From: Pieris napi
Taxonomy: Eukaryota > Arthropoda > Insecta > Lepidoptera > Pieridae
Direction of reading: 5' to 3'
DNA length: 64,000 nucleotides
Assembly (NCBI RefSeq): GCF_905475465.1
Contig: NC_062248.1
Location: 12,214,001-12,278,000 of the forward strand
Made by a program: the position numbers and the translations under genes. Shown here piece by piece: positions 44,499 to 55,740 of this stretch (the first letter of the stretch is position 1; the number at the start of each line of letters is the position of its first letter). The notes under the pieces are model-generated. The model did not search any database. It worked only from the letters and a program-made list of their open reading frames with translations, and had not been told where the DNA came from.

Positions 44499-47400
44499 AT
44501 AGTACCTATATTAGATTATAAGCTTTTTGTTGTATCTTTAGCCTAGTAACGCACTGATTTTTTTATGATGCTTGAAATTTATTATCAAAACGTACAAGGG
44601 TTGAGAACTAAAACGGCAAGCTTTCTCAAGTATTTGTCAACTTCTAATTATAAGATCATCGCTCTTACTGAAACTTGGCTGAAATCTGGTATTTCTAACA
44701 TGGAATTATTTGACAATAGATACACTGTTTATCGTAGAGATCGTTCAAGTTCTACCAATACCAAATCGGATGGTGGAGGTGTCATATTGGGAGTCTCCAA
44801 AGAAATTTCTTCTTTCAGAGTTGAGGCATGGGAATCGGATGTGGAGGACTTATGGGTCACCTTACAAATAAATATTAATAAAATAATAAAGAAACTTTCG
44901 ATATGTGTAGTATACCTGCCTCCCCCTGTAAAGATTGGGACTTTGACACATTTTTTAGACAGCGTTGACAGAGCTTTAAACTTAAGCGATGACGTCATTA
45001 TTCTAGGTGACTTCAATCTAGGGTTCATTAATTGGAGATCGCTAAATAATGAAGTTTTTATGACACCTTATAATTATAACAATACACTTGGCTTTGCCTT
45101 TATTGATTTTATGTCTATGAATAGCCTAAAGCAATTTAATAGTATAGGTAATAGCGATGATCGTTTCTTAGATTTAGTATTAAGTAATATGTCTAGTATT
45201 AATGTATCAGCCCCCTCCGACTCGTTAAGTAAAATATACGCGAATCATCCTAGTTTATTGTTAAGTATTGAATATTCTAAAATATCTTTTTTGCGAACGA
45301 GAGGTAACACTAAACTAAATTTTTATAAAGCTGACTATGTGTCTATAATAGGGAATCTGAAAACCATTGATTGGAATGATAGCCTACGCGCTCATGATGA
45401 TGTTAATGATATGGTATCTGAGTTCTACAAAATTCTTAACACCACTATAAGCAAATTTGTTCCTAAAACGACCATCAAGAAATCTAAGTATCCGGTGTGG
45501 TTCAGTTCTTCCGTAATAAAATTACTTGCTGAAAAAGAAAAAACACGTAAGAGGTATCGAATATACAAGAATCCTCGAGACGAAATAGAGTATCGCATTA
45601 TTAGAAAACGTTGTCACAAACTTTATGATGATTGCTACACTAAATATAAGCGAAATATTGAGGCAAGTATTCCTAATAATCCTAAATGTTTTTGGAGTTT
45701 TATTAAAAATAGGAAAGGTGGTCACTCATCGCTTCCCTCTTGCATGAAAATGGACAATGTTACAGCCCAGTCATCACCTGATATTGCTAATCTTTTTGCA
45801 TATCAATTTTCATCTGTATATACATGTGATGAATCACTTGTTGGCACTTCCACTCCAGACGAAATTGGCAATGTTGATGGCCTAATGTCTCTTAGCTTCA
45901 GAGAAGATGAAATATCTAAGAAAATAAAAGGTCTTGATGCTAACAAAGGACCTGGACCAGACTCGATTCCTCCTATCTTTGTAAAACGATGCAGATTTGT
46001 GTTATCTTTGCCCCTAACTATTATTTATAATAGATCTCTTAAAGATGGTGTTTTTCCTGAAGTATGGAAAAGGTCTCGTGTTGTACCTGTGTATAAAAAG
46101 GGAGATATCACCGACGTAAAAAATTACCGTCCTATTTGTATTTTATCTTGTTTTTACAAGCTCTTTGAGTCTGTCCTGTATCCCGTAATCTCAAAATGTT
46201 TAGACGGCTGTATCATTGATGAGCAACATGGTTTTAGAAAAGGCCGTTCAATTCAAACGAACCTCATGTCTTTTGTGACTGAAACATGTCAGGAATTAGA
46301 TCGTGGGCGCCAGATTGATGCTATATATACTGACTTTAACAATGCCTTTGACAAAGTCAGTCACGCGTTACTGATTCAGAAGCTTCGTGGTTATGGAATG
46401 GGAGAGAGTTTGCTGAACTGGTTTAAGTCCTATCTTCGTAACAGGCCTCAGTCAGTAGTTGTTGGAGGCGCTGAGTCTACTCCCTATATTGCGCGATCTG
46501 GTGTTCCGCAAGGATCCCATTTGGGACCGTTGCTATTCTTACTATTTGTAAACGACGTTAGGAATCATATAAAGCACTGTAAAGCGTCTCTCTTCGCTGA
46601 TGATTTAAAAATTTATAAAGTTATTAACACTGTCTGTGATGCTGCTCTAGTTCAAAGTGATCTTAATGGTATACAACATTGGTGCTTTTTAAATGGTATG
46701 ATCCTCAATATAAATAAGTGCTTTCATATTAAATACACAAGAAAAAAAAACCACTTGTTACTGTGTATAAGCTTGACAGCGCGCCATTGCAGGAGGTTCA
46801 GGAGATTCGTGACTTGGGTGTTATTATTGACAAAAAATTAACGTTTACATCACAAGTCAATAAAGTAGTCACCACATCCACACGAATACTTGGATTTCTT
46901 AAACGGAATGCGGATTGTTTTGGTTGTACGACTAAAACAATTTTGTACAACGCTCTGGTGCGCAGTCATGTAGAATTTGGCAGTATTATATGGAATCCAC
47001 CATATGCGATCCATTCGCAACGCGTGGAAAGCATCCAAAGATCTTTTACGCGGCACCTAGCTTTCATAAGCAGAGGATTTTCACATAGGCACCCGTACCA
47101 TCAGCGACTCAAAAAATTTAATATGATATCTCTGTACAATCGAAGAACTTTAGCCGGTGTTACCTTCTTGCATAAATTACTCAATAACTATATACAGAGC
47201 AGTGACCTCTTACAGGAAATCAAATTTGTCGTCCCTCACTCATTCCCTAGGTTTAAAATCAATAATATCTTTCAAATTCCTTTTGCCAAAACCAACCTAG
47301 GAGTTCAGGCACCTCTCGTTCGAATTCTTCGCGATTTTAACAAATTGAACACAGCGTATCCAGAGCTGGATATATTCGGTAGTGGGCTGATCGGTTTTAG

Positions 47401-47693
47401 AGAAAGCATTTGCAAGTGCCTTTCTCAAACCTAATTTCGCTGTTTTGATGATGATTTTTCTTTTTTTTCTGCTCTAAGTGCCAACAAATTTCTGTAATAT
47501 TTTTTTTATTTTATTGTGTGCTTTTACTATCGTATATGTTTTAATTGTAATTTTTATTTCTATTTAATTTTTTTTTTGTGATACTTATGCTTATATTAAT
47601 TGTCACACATTTTAGATGCGAGATTTTTTGTAAAATAATTAGTAATTTTAGTACTGTGTGTGATGTTATAAGCTTAAACTAAATAAATAAATA
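44499..47693 (+). pseudogene. LINE-B ORF2: endonuclease and reverse transcriptase (CR1/Jockey group)
   Basis: ORF2 starts at ATG 44562 or 44565 and has an apurinic-type endonuclease (YYQNVQGLRTK, TETWLKSG, LGDFNLGF) and reverse transcriptase (KGDITDVKNYRPI, TDFNNAFDKVSH, SGVPQGSHLGPL, FADDLKIYK). A frameshift at the nine-A run 46742-46750 moves the reading from the first frame (ends 46841) to the second (to 47434), which carries the thumb and C-terminus (IRDLGVIIDKKL, PYAIHSQRVES). The 3' end is an AATAAATAAAT tail ending at about 47693 before target AATCGGC. Apart from the A-run and the ORF1 lesions, the element is intact. Confidence 0.87.
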
Positions 47694-47700
47694 AATCGGC

Positions 47701-48545
47701 ATGGTGGGCGTTAAAATCGCCAAGTATCACGATTTCAGCGGTAGGAACCCTTTCAAGCAGGGAATCTGTAGCCATTTGGATGTGCTCAATGAGTCGGTCA
47801 GTTTCGGTATTTCCGCTATGGGACCTATACAGGCATGCGTAGAATCGCGGATGGTCATCGCAGTCTACGCGCAGCCAGAGGTTAGATAGGTCCCTTCCTT
47901 CAAGCGTCCCGAGGCGACGAGAACAGATATCCTCTCTGACGTACACGCAAACTCCAGCCCGCGGCACAAATGAATGTTCCAATTTGTACCCCGGGTAGGA
48001 GAGGTAGGAAGTATCAGCGGGGGAGGAAATCTGAGTCTCGGTAAGAAAGAGCAAGGCCGGCTTCGCAGTCTCTAAATGGTAGTGGACAGCGTTGATGTTG
48101 GAATTGAGCCCCCTAACATTTGTGAAGTCCACGGCGAGTGTGGACGGGGGTGCCTTTGTTAAATTGCTCCGTTTGCCCCGAGAACGATTACTGTTGTTTT
48201 TTATCGAGCGCAGAATTGCCCTCCCCAGAATACGAAGGGCAGCCTGTGCGTCCACCACCGGGTGCTGTGTGTCCCGGTGTTGGACGCCCAGAGGGGGATT
48301 CTCCACCGCGAGCGCGTGTGGTACCCCCCTGGGGTAGTTTCTGTTTTTTCTGCACCTTCATATTTCTTGTAGAGGGGGGGGGGGGAGGGGGATGGGCCCC
48401 GGGAGTCTCTCTCACCGCACGAAACGCGAGTACAATAGGGCGAACCAATTGCATCACGCCGGTTTTCTGAGAGACAGTGGTACTGCCCCGGTCGTGCTTG
48501 CCCATTTGGCTGAAGCCCGAAGGCAACAGCATGGCACTCCCACTA
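47701..48545 (-). pseudogene. LINE-A 5' part: endonuclease and poly-Pro segment
   Basis: The minus frame to 48306 reads NVRGLNSNINAVHYHLE, LFLTETQISS and VILGDFNAHHA, the N-terminal half of the endonuclease. Its continuation (DWLGS) is at 36252 across the LINE-B insertion. Upstream, a frame with a run of Pro (plus-strand G run at 48374-48391) and CxxC-like pairs could be the ORF1 end. A tri-nucleotide GTA/AGT repeat borders it at about 48547-48590. Confidence 0.75.
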
Positions 48546-48604
48546 GGAAAGTAGTAGTAGTAATACAGTAGTAGTATAGTAGTAGTTTACATATTAAACC
48601 TAAA

Positions 48605-49122
48605 TAAAACTTAATATAATACACCATAAGAACCGTTTTTGGTAATCAGCGTGTCCTGTGACACATAGGCCTCTTCCAGCTGCTTCCATTATTTTATGAT
48701 GGTAGCTCTTCTTGTCCAATTTGTGCCTCCTATTCTCTTTATATAGTCTGCCCATCTCTAGCTCTGTCTTCCTCTTTTCCTTTTTCCATCGCGCGGTTGC
48801 CTTTTGTAATTATTTTGGTTCATTTCCACATGCTATCTCTCGGCATGTGCCCGGTCCAGCACCATTTCAATTGCCTTATTTTCTTAATAATGTCCTCTAC
48901 TTTGGTCGTTGTTCTTACCTCTTCTGCTCTTTTTCGATGTCTCAGTGCTTGCCCATGCACCACCCACCATGCTTCTTTCCATTCCTCTTTGGCATATTCT
49001 CAACTTTAGAAGATTTCTGAGATAATGCCCAAGTCTGGCAGCCGTGACACTTGGTAAGATACAATTGAACACCTTTTTCTCCGCTGCCATTCGGTAGTCT
49101 TAGGGGCAGGTAACCAACAAAA
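48605..49122 (-). pseudogene. RTE-like LINE C-terminal remnant
   Basis: Minus-strand pieces read VFNCILPSVT, ICQRGMERSMVG and GTNWTRRATIIK then WKQLEEAYV, the C-terminus of RTE-like reverse transcriptases, with several frameshifts. It is a different copy from the one at 31.2 kb and more decayed. Confidence 0.65.
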
Positions 49123-49149
49123 AATGTCACTCAGCAACTTATTAATCAT

Positions 49150-49500
49150 ACCTCAATATTACAAAAATGGTTCTATTTTTTCTGTATATTATTTACAAAT
49201 TCTACTCAAAAAGTTTAGCTTTGGAAATTCCAGCAGTCTTCAGGCTCATTTGTTTTAGTTCACAGCTTATCTTATATAGCTTATATAGCAATTTCTTGGA
49301 TATTGGTATGAGTATAATAAACAAATACTTAGTCTAACTTTATTCAATAAACAAAAATGTCGGTACAGTGAGACTTCACATAATAAAAAATACAAGAAAT
49401 ACATAGTACAGGCTCGTGACCGCATAACACGGCTCACTTCATGTCCGGTTTGTGGTTCCCTCGGTAAAGTTCCCTGTGCATATTAAGTGTGTACATTTTC
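49150..49500. repeat. Interspersed repeat shared with 21536-21830
   Basis: Same landmarks as the 21.5-kb copy (CTTTGGAAATTCC, CATGTCCGG), longer by an insertion near 49240-49290. It abuts the mariner remnant and might be associated with it. Confidence 0.55.
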
Positions 49501-49511
49501 ACATTTACGCT

Positions 49512-50450
49512 TTAATTGTACTTCGAACGAAGCCGGGCATTGCACATCGCCCTATTACGGATAAAATGGATGGCATTTTTTAAAAAGTGAAGCAAGATCG
49601 GCATATCGGTTACGACGTAGCTGAAGATCGGGGAATTGACCACAAAACAGTTTTGGCGTATTTGAAAAAAAAACTGGGTACACAATAAAGCTCGATATCT
49701 GGGTACCTCACGAGCTCACTGGAAGAAACCTAATGGGCCGTGTACTCATTTTTGATTCTTTATTACGACGTAATGAAACCTAACAATTTTTGAAGAAGCT
49801 GATAACTGATGATGAAAAGTGGATCACGTACGACAAGAACGTGCGAAAAAGGTCGTGGTCAAAGGCAGGCTTCACAGACTTGGCGAAACCCGGGTTAACT
49901 CACAACAAGGTGATGCTGTGTGTGTGGTGAGATTGGAAGGGCATTATTCATTATGAGCTGTTACCACCAGGCAGGACAAAACAGGAGAAAACACTAATGA
50001 GATTAAAGCAAGGAGTTGAGACAAAGCGGCCGGAATTAATCAGCAGAAGGGGTGTGGTTTTTCATCAAGATAACGCTAGACATCACACATCTTTAGCCAC
50101 TCAGCAAAAATTAAGAGAGCTTGGCTGGGAGGTGTTAATGCAACCGACGTATAGACCTGACCTTGCACCTTCAGATTTCCACCTGTTTCAGTCTCTTCAG
50201 AATTCTTTAGGCAGTGTCAGGTTAACATCACGAGAGGACTGCCAAAACCAATTGTCGCGGTATTTTGATCAGAAGCCCCAAAATTTCTATAGCAATGGGA
50301 TCATACCCATACCTACAAGATGGCAAAAAGTTATAGAGCAAAATGGTACCTACATACTTTAGTTAAATGTAAATAAACTATATTAAAAAATGTTATGAAT
50401 TTTCTTGAAAAATGCGAACAACCTTTTTCCCCAACCTATTATTATAAGTA
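49512..50450 (+). pseudogene. Mariner (DD34D) transposase, decayed
   Basis: Helix-turn-helix-like start (VAEDRGIDHKTVLAYLKKK), then ITDDEKWITYD, and an open part from 49997 to 50362 with VVFHQDNARHHTS and RPDLAPSDFHLF. The second and third catalytic Asp are 34 residues apart, as in mariner. Stops and frameshifts disrupt the first two thirds. The 3' terminus, TTTTTCCCCAACC followed by TA, is present; the 5' inverted repeat is not. It lies in or beside intron 2 of protease P4 and may have replaced P4 exons 1-2. Confidence 0.8.
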
Positions 50451-50754
50451 ATATAACATAATATTGTGTTTACTGCGCTGATCTAAGAGTATAAGAGGCT
50501 GCCGTTTTTTGTCTGAGCTTTTATATTATATTTAATAAAGTTTAAATTTTTTTCAGTTTTAAACCATCAGAATTAATCGCTGTAGTTGGTTCATTATCGA
50601 GAACGAAAGGTGGTACAACGTATGAAATAAACAAAGTCATTTCTCACAAAGAATATAACAAGCCAAATAGATACAGCAACGATATTGCTGTTATAAGTAC
50701 GAAAGAGGCCATCGAATTCTATAAAAAGGTTAAGCCCCTGCCATTACCCACAAA

Positions 50755-51036
50755 GGATATCACGGCTGGATTGTCGTGTGTAGTGAGCGGCTGGGGTCTC
50801 CTTGTGAGTTAACTGTATCGCGGAGATAAATATTTGTAAAAATCTAATATATAAAATTCTCGTGTCGCGGTGTTTGTAGTTAAACTTCTCCGAAACGGCT
50901 TGACAGATTCTCATGAACTTTTGTGTGCATATTGGGTATGTCTGAGAATCGGACAACATCTATTTTTCATCCCGCTAAATGTTGAGGGTAGTCCACCCCT
51001 AAATTATTATTTTTTTTAATTTTTAGATATATTTTT
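50755..51036 (+). repeat. 282-bp perfect direct repeat, left copy
   Basis: Identical, as read base by base, to 54407-54688. It spans the end of P4 exon 3, the donor, the start of intron 3 and the first 190 or so bases of the Helitron. The DNA between the copies is BEL-derived. See findings. Confidence 0.9.
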
Positions 51037-51134
51037 ATTAATTTTAAGTTTTTTGGCAATTTTAAGGCCTTATGTTTAACGATTGCATGTATTTTAATGG
51101 ATTAAGTAAATACATGTGAGAAAATGATGACTAG
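51037..51134. repeat. 98-bp perfect inverted repeat (partner 52404-52501)
   Basis: TTAAGTTTTTTGGCAATTTT and the following bases to GACTAG are exactly complementary to 52404-52501. One arm follows the BEL integrase end; the other is in the leader upstream of gag on the opposite strand. Confidence 0.85.
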
Positions 51135-51640
51135 TCGGCCACCCTGCAGACGTTGTCAGAGCCCATGTAAAGACGCACGGCTCGTCCGATTCTCCATTTG
51201 AGAGGAGGGAGACCATCTTCCTTGAAGACGACGAGGTCTCCTTCTTGAAGATTTCGCTCATGATGGCGTCCTTTGTACCGCTGTTGGAGTTCTAGTAGGT
51301 ATTCGTTTCTCCACCGTGCCCAGAAGTGTTGGCGCAGTCCCTCGATCATTCGGTATCGACAGCGGATGCGTGTCTTCAAGTCGGATGCCGGAGGTGATGG
51401 CAGTGACGTCAGCGGCCGTCCGATGATGAAGTGCCCTGGGGTGAGAGGAGAAAGGTCGTTTGGGTCAGATGTTAAAGGAGTAAGGGGTCGGGAGTTGAGG
51501 ATCGCTTCGATTTGCGTAAAAAGCGTGCTCAACTCCTCGAAAGTTAATGCTGTATTCCCCGCTATGCGCTTTAAGTGATGCTTTGCGCTTTTTATGCCGG
51601 CCTCCCATAGACCTCCGAGTGAAGGTGAATAAGCGCACAG
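51131..51640 (-). pseudogene. Second BEL element, integrase C-terminal half
   Basis: Reads GGLWEAGIKSAKHHLKR, then NSRPLTPLTSDPNDLS, GHFIIGRPL and EGDLVVFKEDGLPPLKW, the C-terminal half of a BEL integrase, ending NVCRVAD and TAG. It differs clearly from the 37.9-kb element, so this is another family. Its 5' side joins, head to head, an LTR-leader-gag segment on the plus strand near 51641. Confidence 0.8.
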
Positions 51641-51925
51641 CTACGCGTGAACATCCCTAGCATGAGGGCGATTGTCTGTGGACAGCGTCCCATCCCTGAG
51701 AAGCCCTGCGGGGAGCGGGCGGGCGCGAGGGGAGGGACCGAGCGGCAGCGTACGCGCCGGACGCGTCACTAGCCACCACCGCACGCTACTGAGCACACGC
51801 ACTCTTACCTCGTTAATTTGTACCATTACGTTATCCAACTTAGTTTAAATGTTTTAAAGAACCTAACATGTAAAATAGTTTTTGTTTAAATAAATCACAA
51901 ACAAAATTGGCGACCGTGACAGGAC
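51641..51925 (+). repeat. Partial 5' LTR and primer-binding site of the second BEL
   Basis: A GC-rich then AT-rich stretch ends AAATCACAAACA, followed by TGGCGACCGTGACAGGAC at 51908-51925, a typical primer-binding site position for BEL elements. The LTR start is lost at the junction with the inverted integrase. Confidence 0.55.
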
Positions 51926-52917
51926 AAGGTGGATCCAGGAGGACGGACGCGGCCATCACCAGACATACAAGATCGCCAGTTAAGTAGTGCCATCCTATCC
52001 ATTATTTTTCCAAAATACTTTCCTCCTTCGATTTGTATCGAAGCGAGCTCAATATCTGCGTGATTCGCTTACAATAGCATTTCAGTGTGCGCATGGGCTC
52101 TTGCCTACCGAGTTTGGTCCTTTATCCCTACTCGTGCATGATTGCCACATGCGTGACACTTTATTATTTTCCAGCAAATTATTTCGTAAGTTCATTATCG
52201 TAGTGTTTCCATCACTGCTAGCTTGCAATAATTTGTATGGCATAAAATCTTTTCTTTGGCTACGCCATCTTTGGTATTTGATTTGGTACATTGCGCAATA
52301 GCACGTTTTGTGTGAAATAATTTTCCTAATGCTAAAAGCGCGAGCTTCCTAAAATCATCATTAGCATTGCATAAATCGGGATTCTTAATTAAGGTGGGTG
52401 TGGCTAGTCATCATTTTCTCACATGTATTTACTTAATCCATTAAAATACATGCAATCGTTAAACATAAGGCCTTAAAATTGCCAAAAAACTTAAAATTAA
52501 TGTCTAATAAACCATTCTCTCGTAATATTTTATTTTTTCATGCCTCAATTCTTATGCTAAAATCTCTAGTGTGTCATAGATCGCCATTATTCCAACAAGT
52601 GTTTCTTCGTACGTTATTCACGTGAAACCCCGGTGAATTCCAGGATTGATCATCTTCCTGCCCAGTGGACATTACAGCCTGCCTATCACGTGGCTGCCCT
52701 GGGCGCATCGTGCCTTCCCGGGTCGTACCGAGCTCGACGTGCTGAGCTGCCACGTGCAATATCGCGAGGACTTGACCACCGTGTCAACTGGTTTGGTGCA
52801 CAGATTACTTTCTCTAATTGATTGTTTGCCCTTTTTTTGAATCGTGCTTATCACAAACGTACCCCATTCTCTTACATACCTAAGTTCGTACCTAGGTACT
52901 TAATTTAAATTCGAATC
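51926..52917. other. Leader region before the second BEL gag
   Basis: About 1 kb between the primer-binding site and gag, with no coding evidence. It includes the 98-bp inverted-repeat arm 52404-52501, which suggests rearranged DNA and not an ordinary leader. Confidence 0.4.
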
Positions 52918-54406
52918 ATGTCTAAAGCGGATGCTGCTGATAAGTTTGAAGGCGAAGGCTCTTCTAGCGATTCAATCGAGTTTCATAGGCTAATTAATCT
53001 GCGCCGGTCAATGAAGGGACGCTTAACTAAATTCGAAAATCACATAACACCTTTAAAATCTGTGAAACCAGGTGATCTAAGTAGTATACAGGTCAAGGAA
53101 CTAATCAATCGCCTAAACAAGGTACAGTCTATGTTCTCTGAGTTCGATGAGGTAGAAAATAGGTTAGAAGCTTTGAATGATGATTCTGATGAACGTGATG
53201 ATATCGAGGATAGGTTTTTTTCGTTGATATCTCTTGCTCAGGAGTTAATAGAGTCATGTTCCAAGTCTGATTCCAAACAGAGACCGAGTAGTGCTCTTTC
53301 ACACCGGTCTGGTGGCAGTTGTGACCACCATGCAATCAAACTACCTACTATCAAGCTGCCTACCTTTGACGGGAACTACCTTAAGTGGCTTGAATTTAGA
53401 GACACATTCGAGTCCATGATCAATCAAAACGATTCAATTTCAGAAATAAATAAATTTCATTATTTGAGATCATCTTTAGAGGGAGGTGCAACTGTAGTCA
53501 TAAAGTCAATTGAGTTCACTTCCAAAAATTATAGCTTGGCATGGAATCTCTTGTGTGAACGTTACGATAACAAAAACATTTTAATCAATAACCACATAAA
53601 AGCGTTATTTAGCATGGATCCTTTATTCCGTGAATCTCACAAGGCTATTAGATATTTAATAGACACTTTCTTAAAGAACTTAAGAGCTCTCGAGAACTTA
53701 GATCAACCAACTGACAAATGGGACGTTCTCATTTGTTTCATTATTTGCTCAAAATTAGATTCAGTCACCTGCAGGAAGTGGGAAGAGCATAAAAATACCT
53801 TGCCCAACTTACCGTCATTAGCAGACATGATTCTATTTCTTCGAAACCGTGCTGACATTCTTGAGACGATGTCTGCCAATAGCACTGAACGATCTAAACC
53901 TGAACCTAAAGTAGTAAGGAGTAGTGATAATAAGAGCGCATTCCTACCACGAAGCTCGAAAAGTTTCGTGTCGTCATCAAGCTCTAAACGCAAAAACATT
54001 CATAATTGTCCAATATGTAAGCATCAGCATAGTATAGTACATTGCAACGTCTTTAAAGATTTACCTCTTAAAGTTCGGTTAGACGAAGTCGTAAAATTAA
54101 ACCTTTGCTCGAACTGTCTCAGGAGGGGTCACGTTGTGGAAGACTGTCGCCTTCAAAGTACTTGTAGGGAGTGCGGAAAACGACATAACACGCTCTTGCA
54201 CTCAGTCAGTGAACCAGCCGTCAAACCGGCAGCCGTTGAATCCACATTAACTTCAACAAATTCTGTGTCACTGTCCGCACAGTCTTCTAATCAGCAGGTT
54301 CTTCTATGCACTGCATTGGTCAGGGTCACTGATCCACAGAGTAAAAATACTCACCTTGCTCGAGCTCTGCTTGATGCAGGAAGTCAGTCATGCTTCATAT
54401 CTGAAT
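52918..54406 (+). pseudogene. Second BEL element, gag and start of protease
   Basis: Starts MSKADAADKFEGEG. A coiled-coil-like N-terminus is followed by the BEL Gag core (IKLPTFDGNYLKWLEFRDTF) and zinc knuckles CPICKHQHSIVHC and CSNCLRRGHVVEDC, then a third with Cys-to-His at its end. It runs straight on into a protease start (ALLDAGSQSCFIS) before being cut at 54406 by the right copy of the 282-bp repeat. The roughly 496-residue frame is undamaged, so the truncation is recent. Confidence 0.85.
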
Positions 54407-54688
54407 GGATATCACGGCTGGATTGTCGTGTGTAGTGAGCGGCTGGGGTCTCCTTGTGAGTTAACTGTATCGCGGAGATAAATATTTGTAAAAATCTAAT
54501 ATATAAAATTCTCGTGTCGCGGTGTTTGTAGTTAAACTTCTCCGAAACGGCTTGACAGATTCTCATGAACTTTTGTGTGCATATTGGGTATGTCTGAGAA
54601 TCGGACAACATCTATTTTTCATCCCGCTAAATGTTGAGGGTAGTCCACCCCTAAATTATTATTTTTTTTAATTTTTAGATATATTTTT
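54407..54688 (+). repeat. 282-bp perfect direct repeat, right copy
   Basis: Duplicate of 50755-51036, again containing the P4 exon 3 end with donor and the Helitron 5' end. It continues into the rest of the Helitron and its LINE insertion. Confidence 0.9.
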
Positions 54689-54689
54689 T

Positions 54690-55740
54690 TTTATACAACA
54701 TATCAAAATACATGGGGTTAGGGTTAGGGTAGTAGGACTCCTTTCTCCGCAATTAGACTCGTGGTTGGTCCGTTGTGCGTACGAGTCCTGGCTAATTTAG
54801 CCAGCCTAGCTCCTTCCAGAAGCACAGAAGTCTCCTGGGCACTTCACAGGCTTCCCGGAGCGACCTCACCGTTCCGAGGATTTTTTCACGTTGATTAGCC
54901 ACAGCCTCGCATTCCAGGACTACGTGGGTGACTGTTTCCTCTGCGCTGAAACAGCCTCTGCACAGGGGGCTGTCTGTCGCGCCTAGGACAAAAAGATGTT
55001 TATTTAGGAGGCAATGACCCGTTATTGTCCCTATCATTATTTTAAGGTTGGTTCTATTTAAGTTTAGTAGTCGCTTTGTCAGTTGCGGGTTTACTGCTGG
55101 CAGAGCCACTTTGGACTGTCTGCAGGCCGCACCATGCGACCATCGTTGTTGCTGGAGTTCAGCGGATCTCTGGCGAATCCAGGTTCGCACCAGCGAGAAG
55201 GGCAAAGGAAGGAGCGGATACGGGCCAGCAGGCATCATTCCGGAGCCTCTTTTCGCAAGCTCGTCTGCAGCATCATTGCCGAGAGATCCACTGTGTCCCT
55301 TTATCCACTGCAAGGTAACCCTATTGGTTCGGGTTATGACCTCCAGTGCTTCATGACACTCCAGTATTAGTTTGCTGTTGGTTTTTTTGTTTCCGAGCGC
55401 CATCAGCACGGATGCACTGTCGGATACGAATTTAATGCAAAAGTCATTAATCCCTAGCCGTTGCACGGCTCTGGCTGCTTCGGTTAAGGCGACACATTCA
55501 CATTGAAAGATCGTGCTCTGTGTGCCCAAGGGTAGGTGTATGTTGATGTTGAGATCAAGAGAGAATATGCCAGCGCCTGAGCCAGACCCTGTTTTGGATC
55601 CATCTGTATATATACGTAGCTCATTCACGGTCGACCGATCATGTTCCTCTTCCCTCAGTTGTATGTGATATTTTCTGTTAAATATTAATTGGTCAGTGAT
55701 TCTATCAAAATACATACTACCCTTAATTTTCACCCCTCTA
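54690..55740 (-). pseudogene. LINE fragment with RNase H domain
   Basis: The minus frame 54792-55733 (313 codons) begins inside an ORF and has RNase H motifs (IYTDGSKTGSGSG, CECVALTEAAR, VSDSASVLMAL, IKGHSGSLGNDAADELA), then a C-terminal Cys/His segment (SPLCRGCFSAEETVTHVVLEC). This arrangement is seen at the end of ORF2 in I/LOA/R1-like LINEs. The 3' end is an A-rich tail (plus-strand T run at about 54684). 5'-truncated but otherwise undamaged. Confidence 0.75.

Noticed and set aside
48092..48532. Proline- and glycine-rich frames on both strands as secreted proteins
   Set aside because: They are shadows of the LINE-A 5' region and depend on the G run.
54714..54731. TTAGGG-like repeats, possible internal telomere sequence
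   Set aside because: Only about two and a half units, at the 3' end of a LINE fragment; the arthropod telomere unit is usually TTAGG, so chance or LINE tail sequence is more likely.
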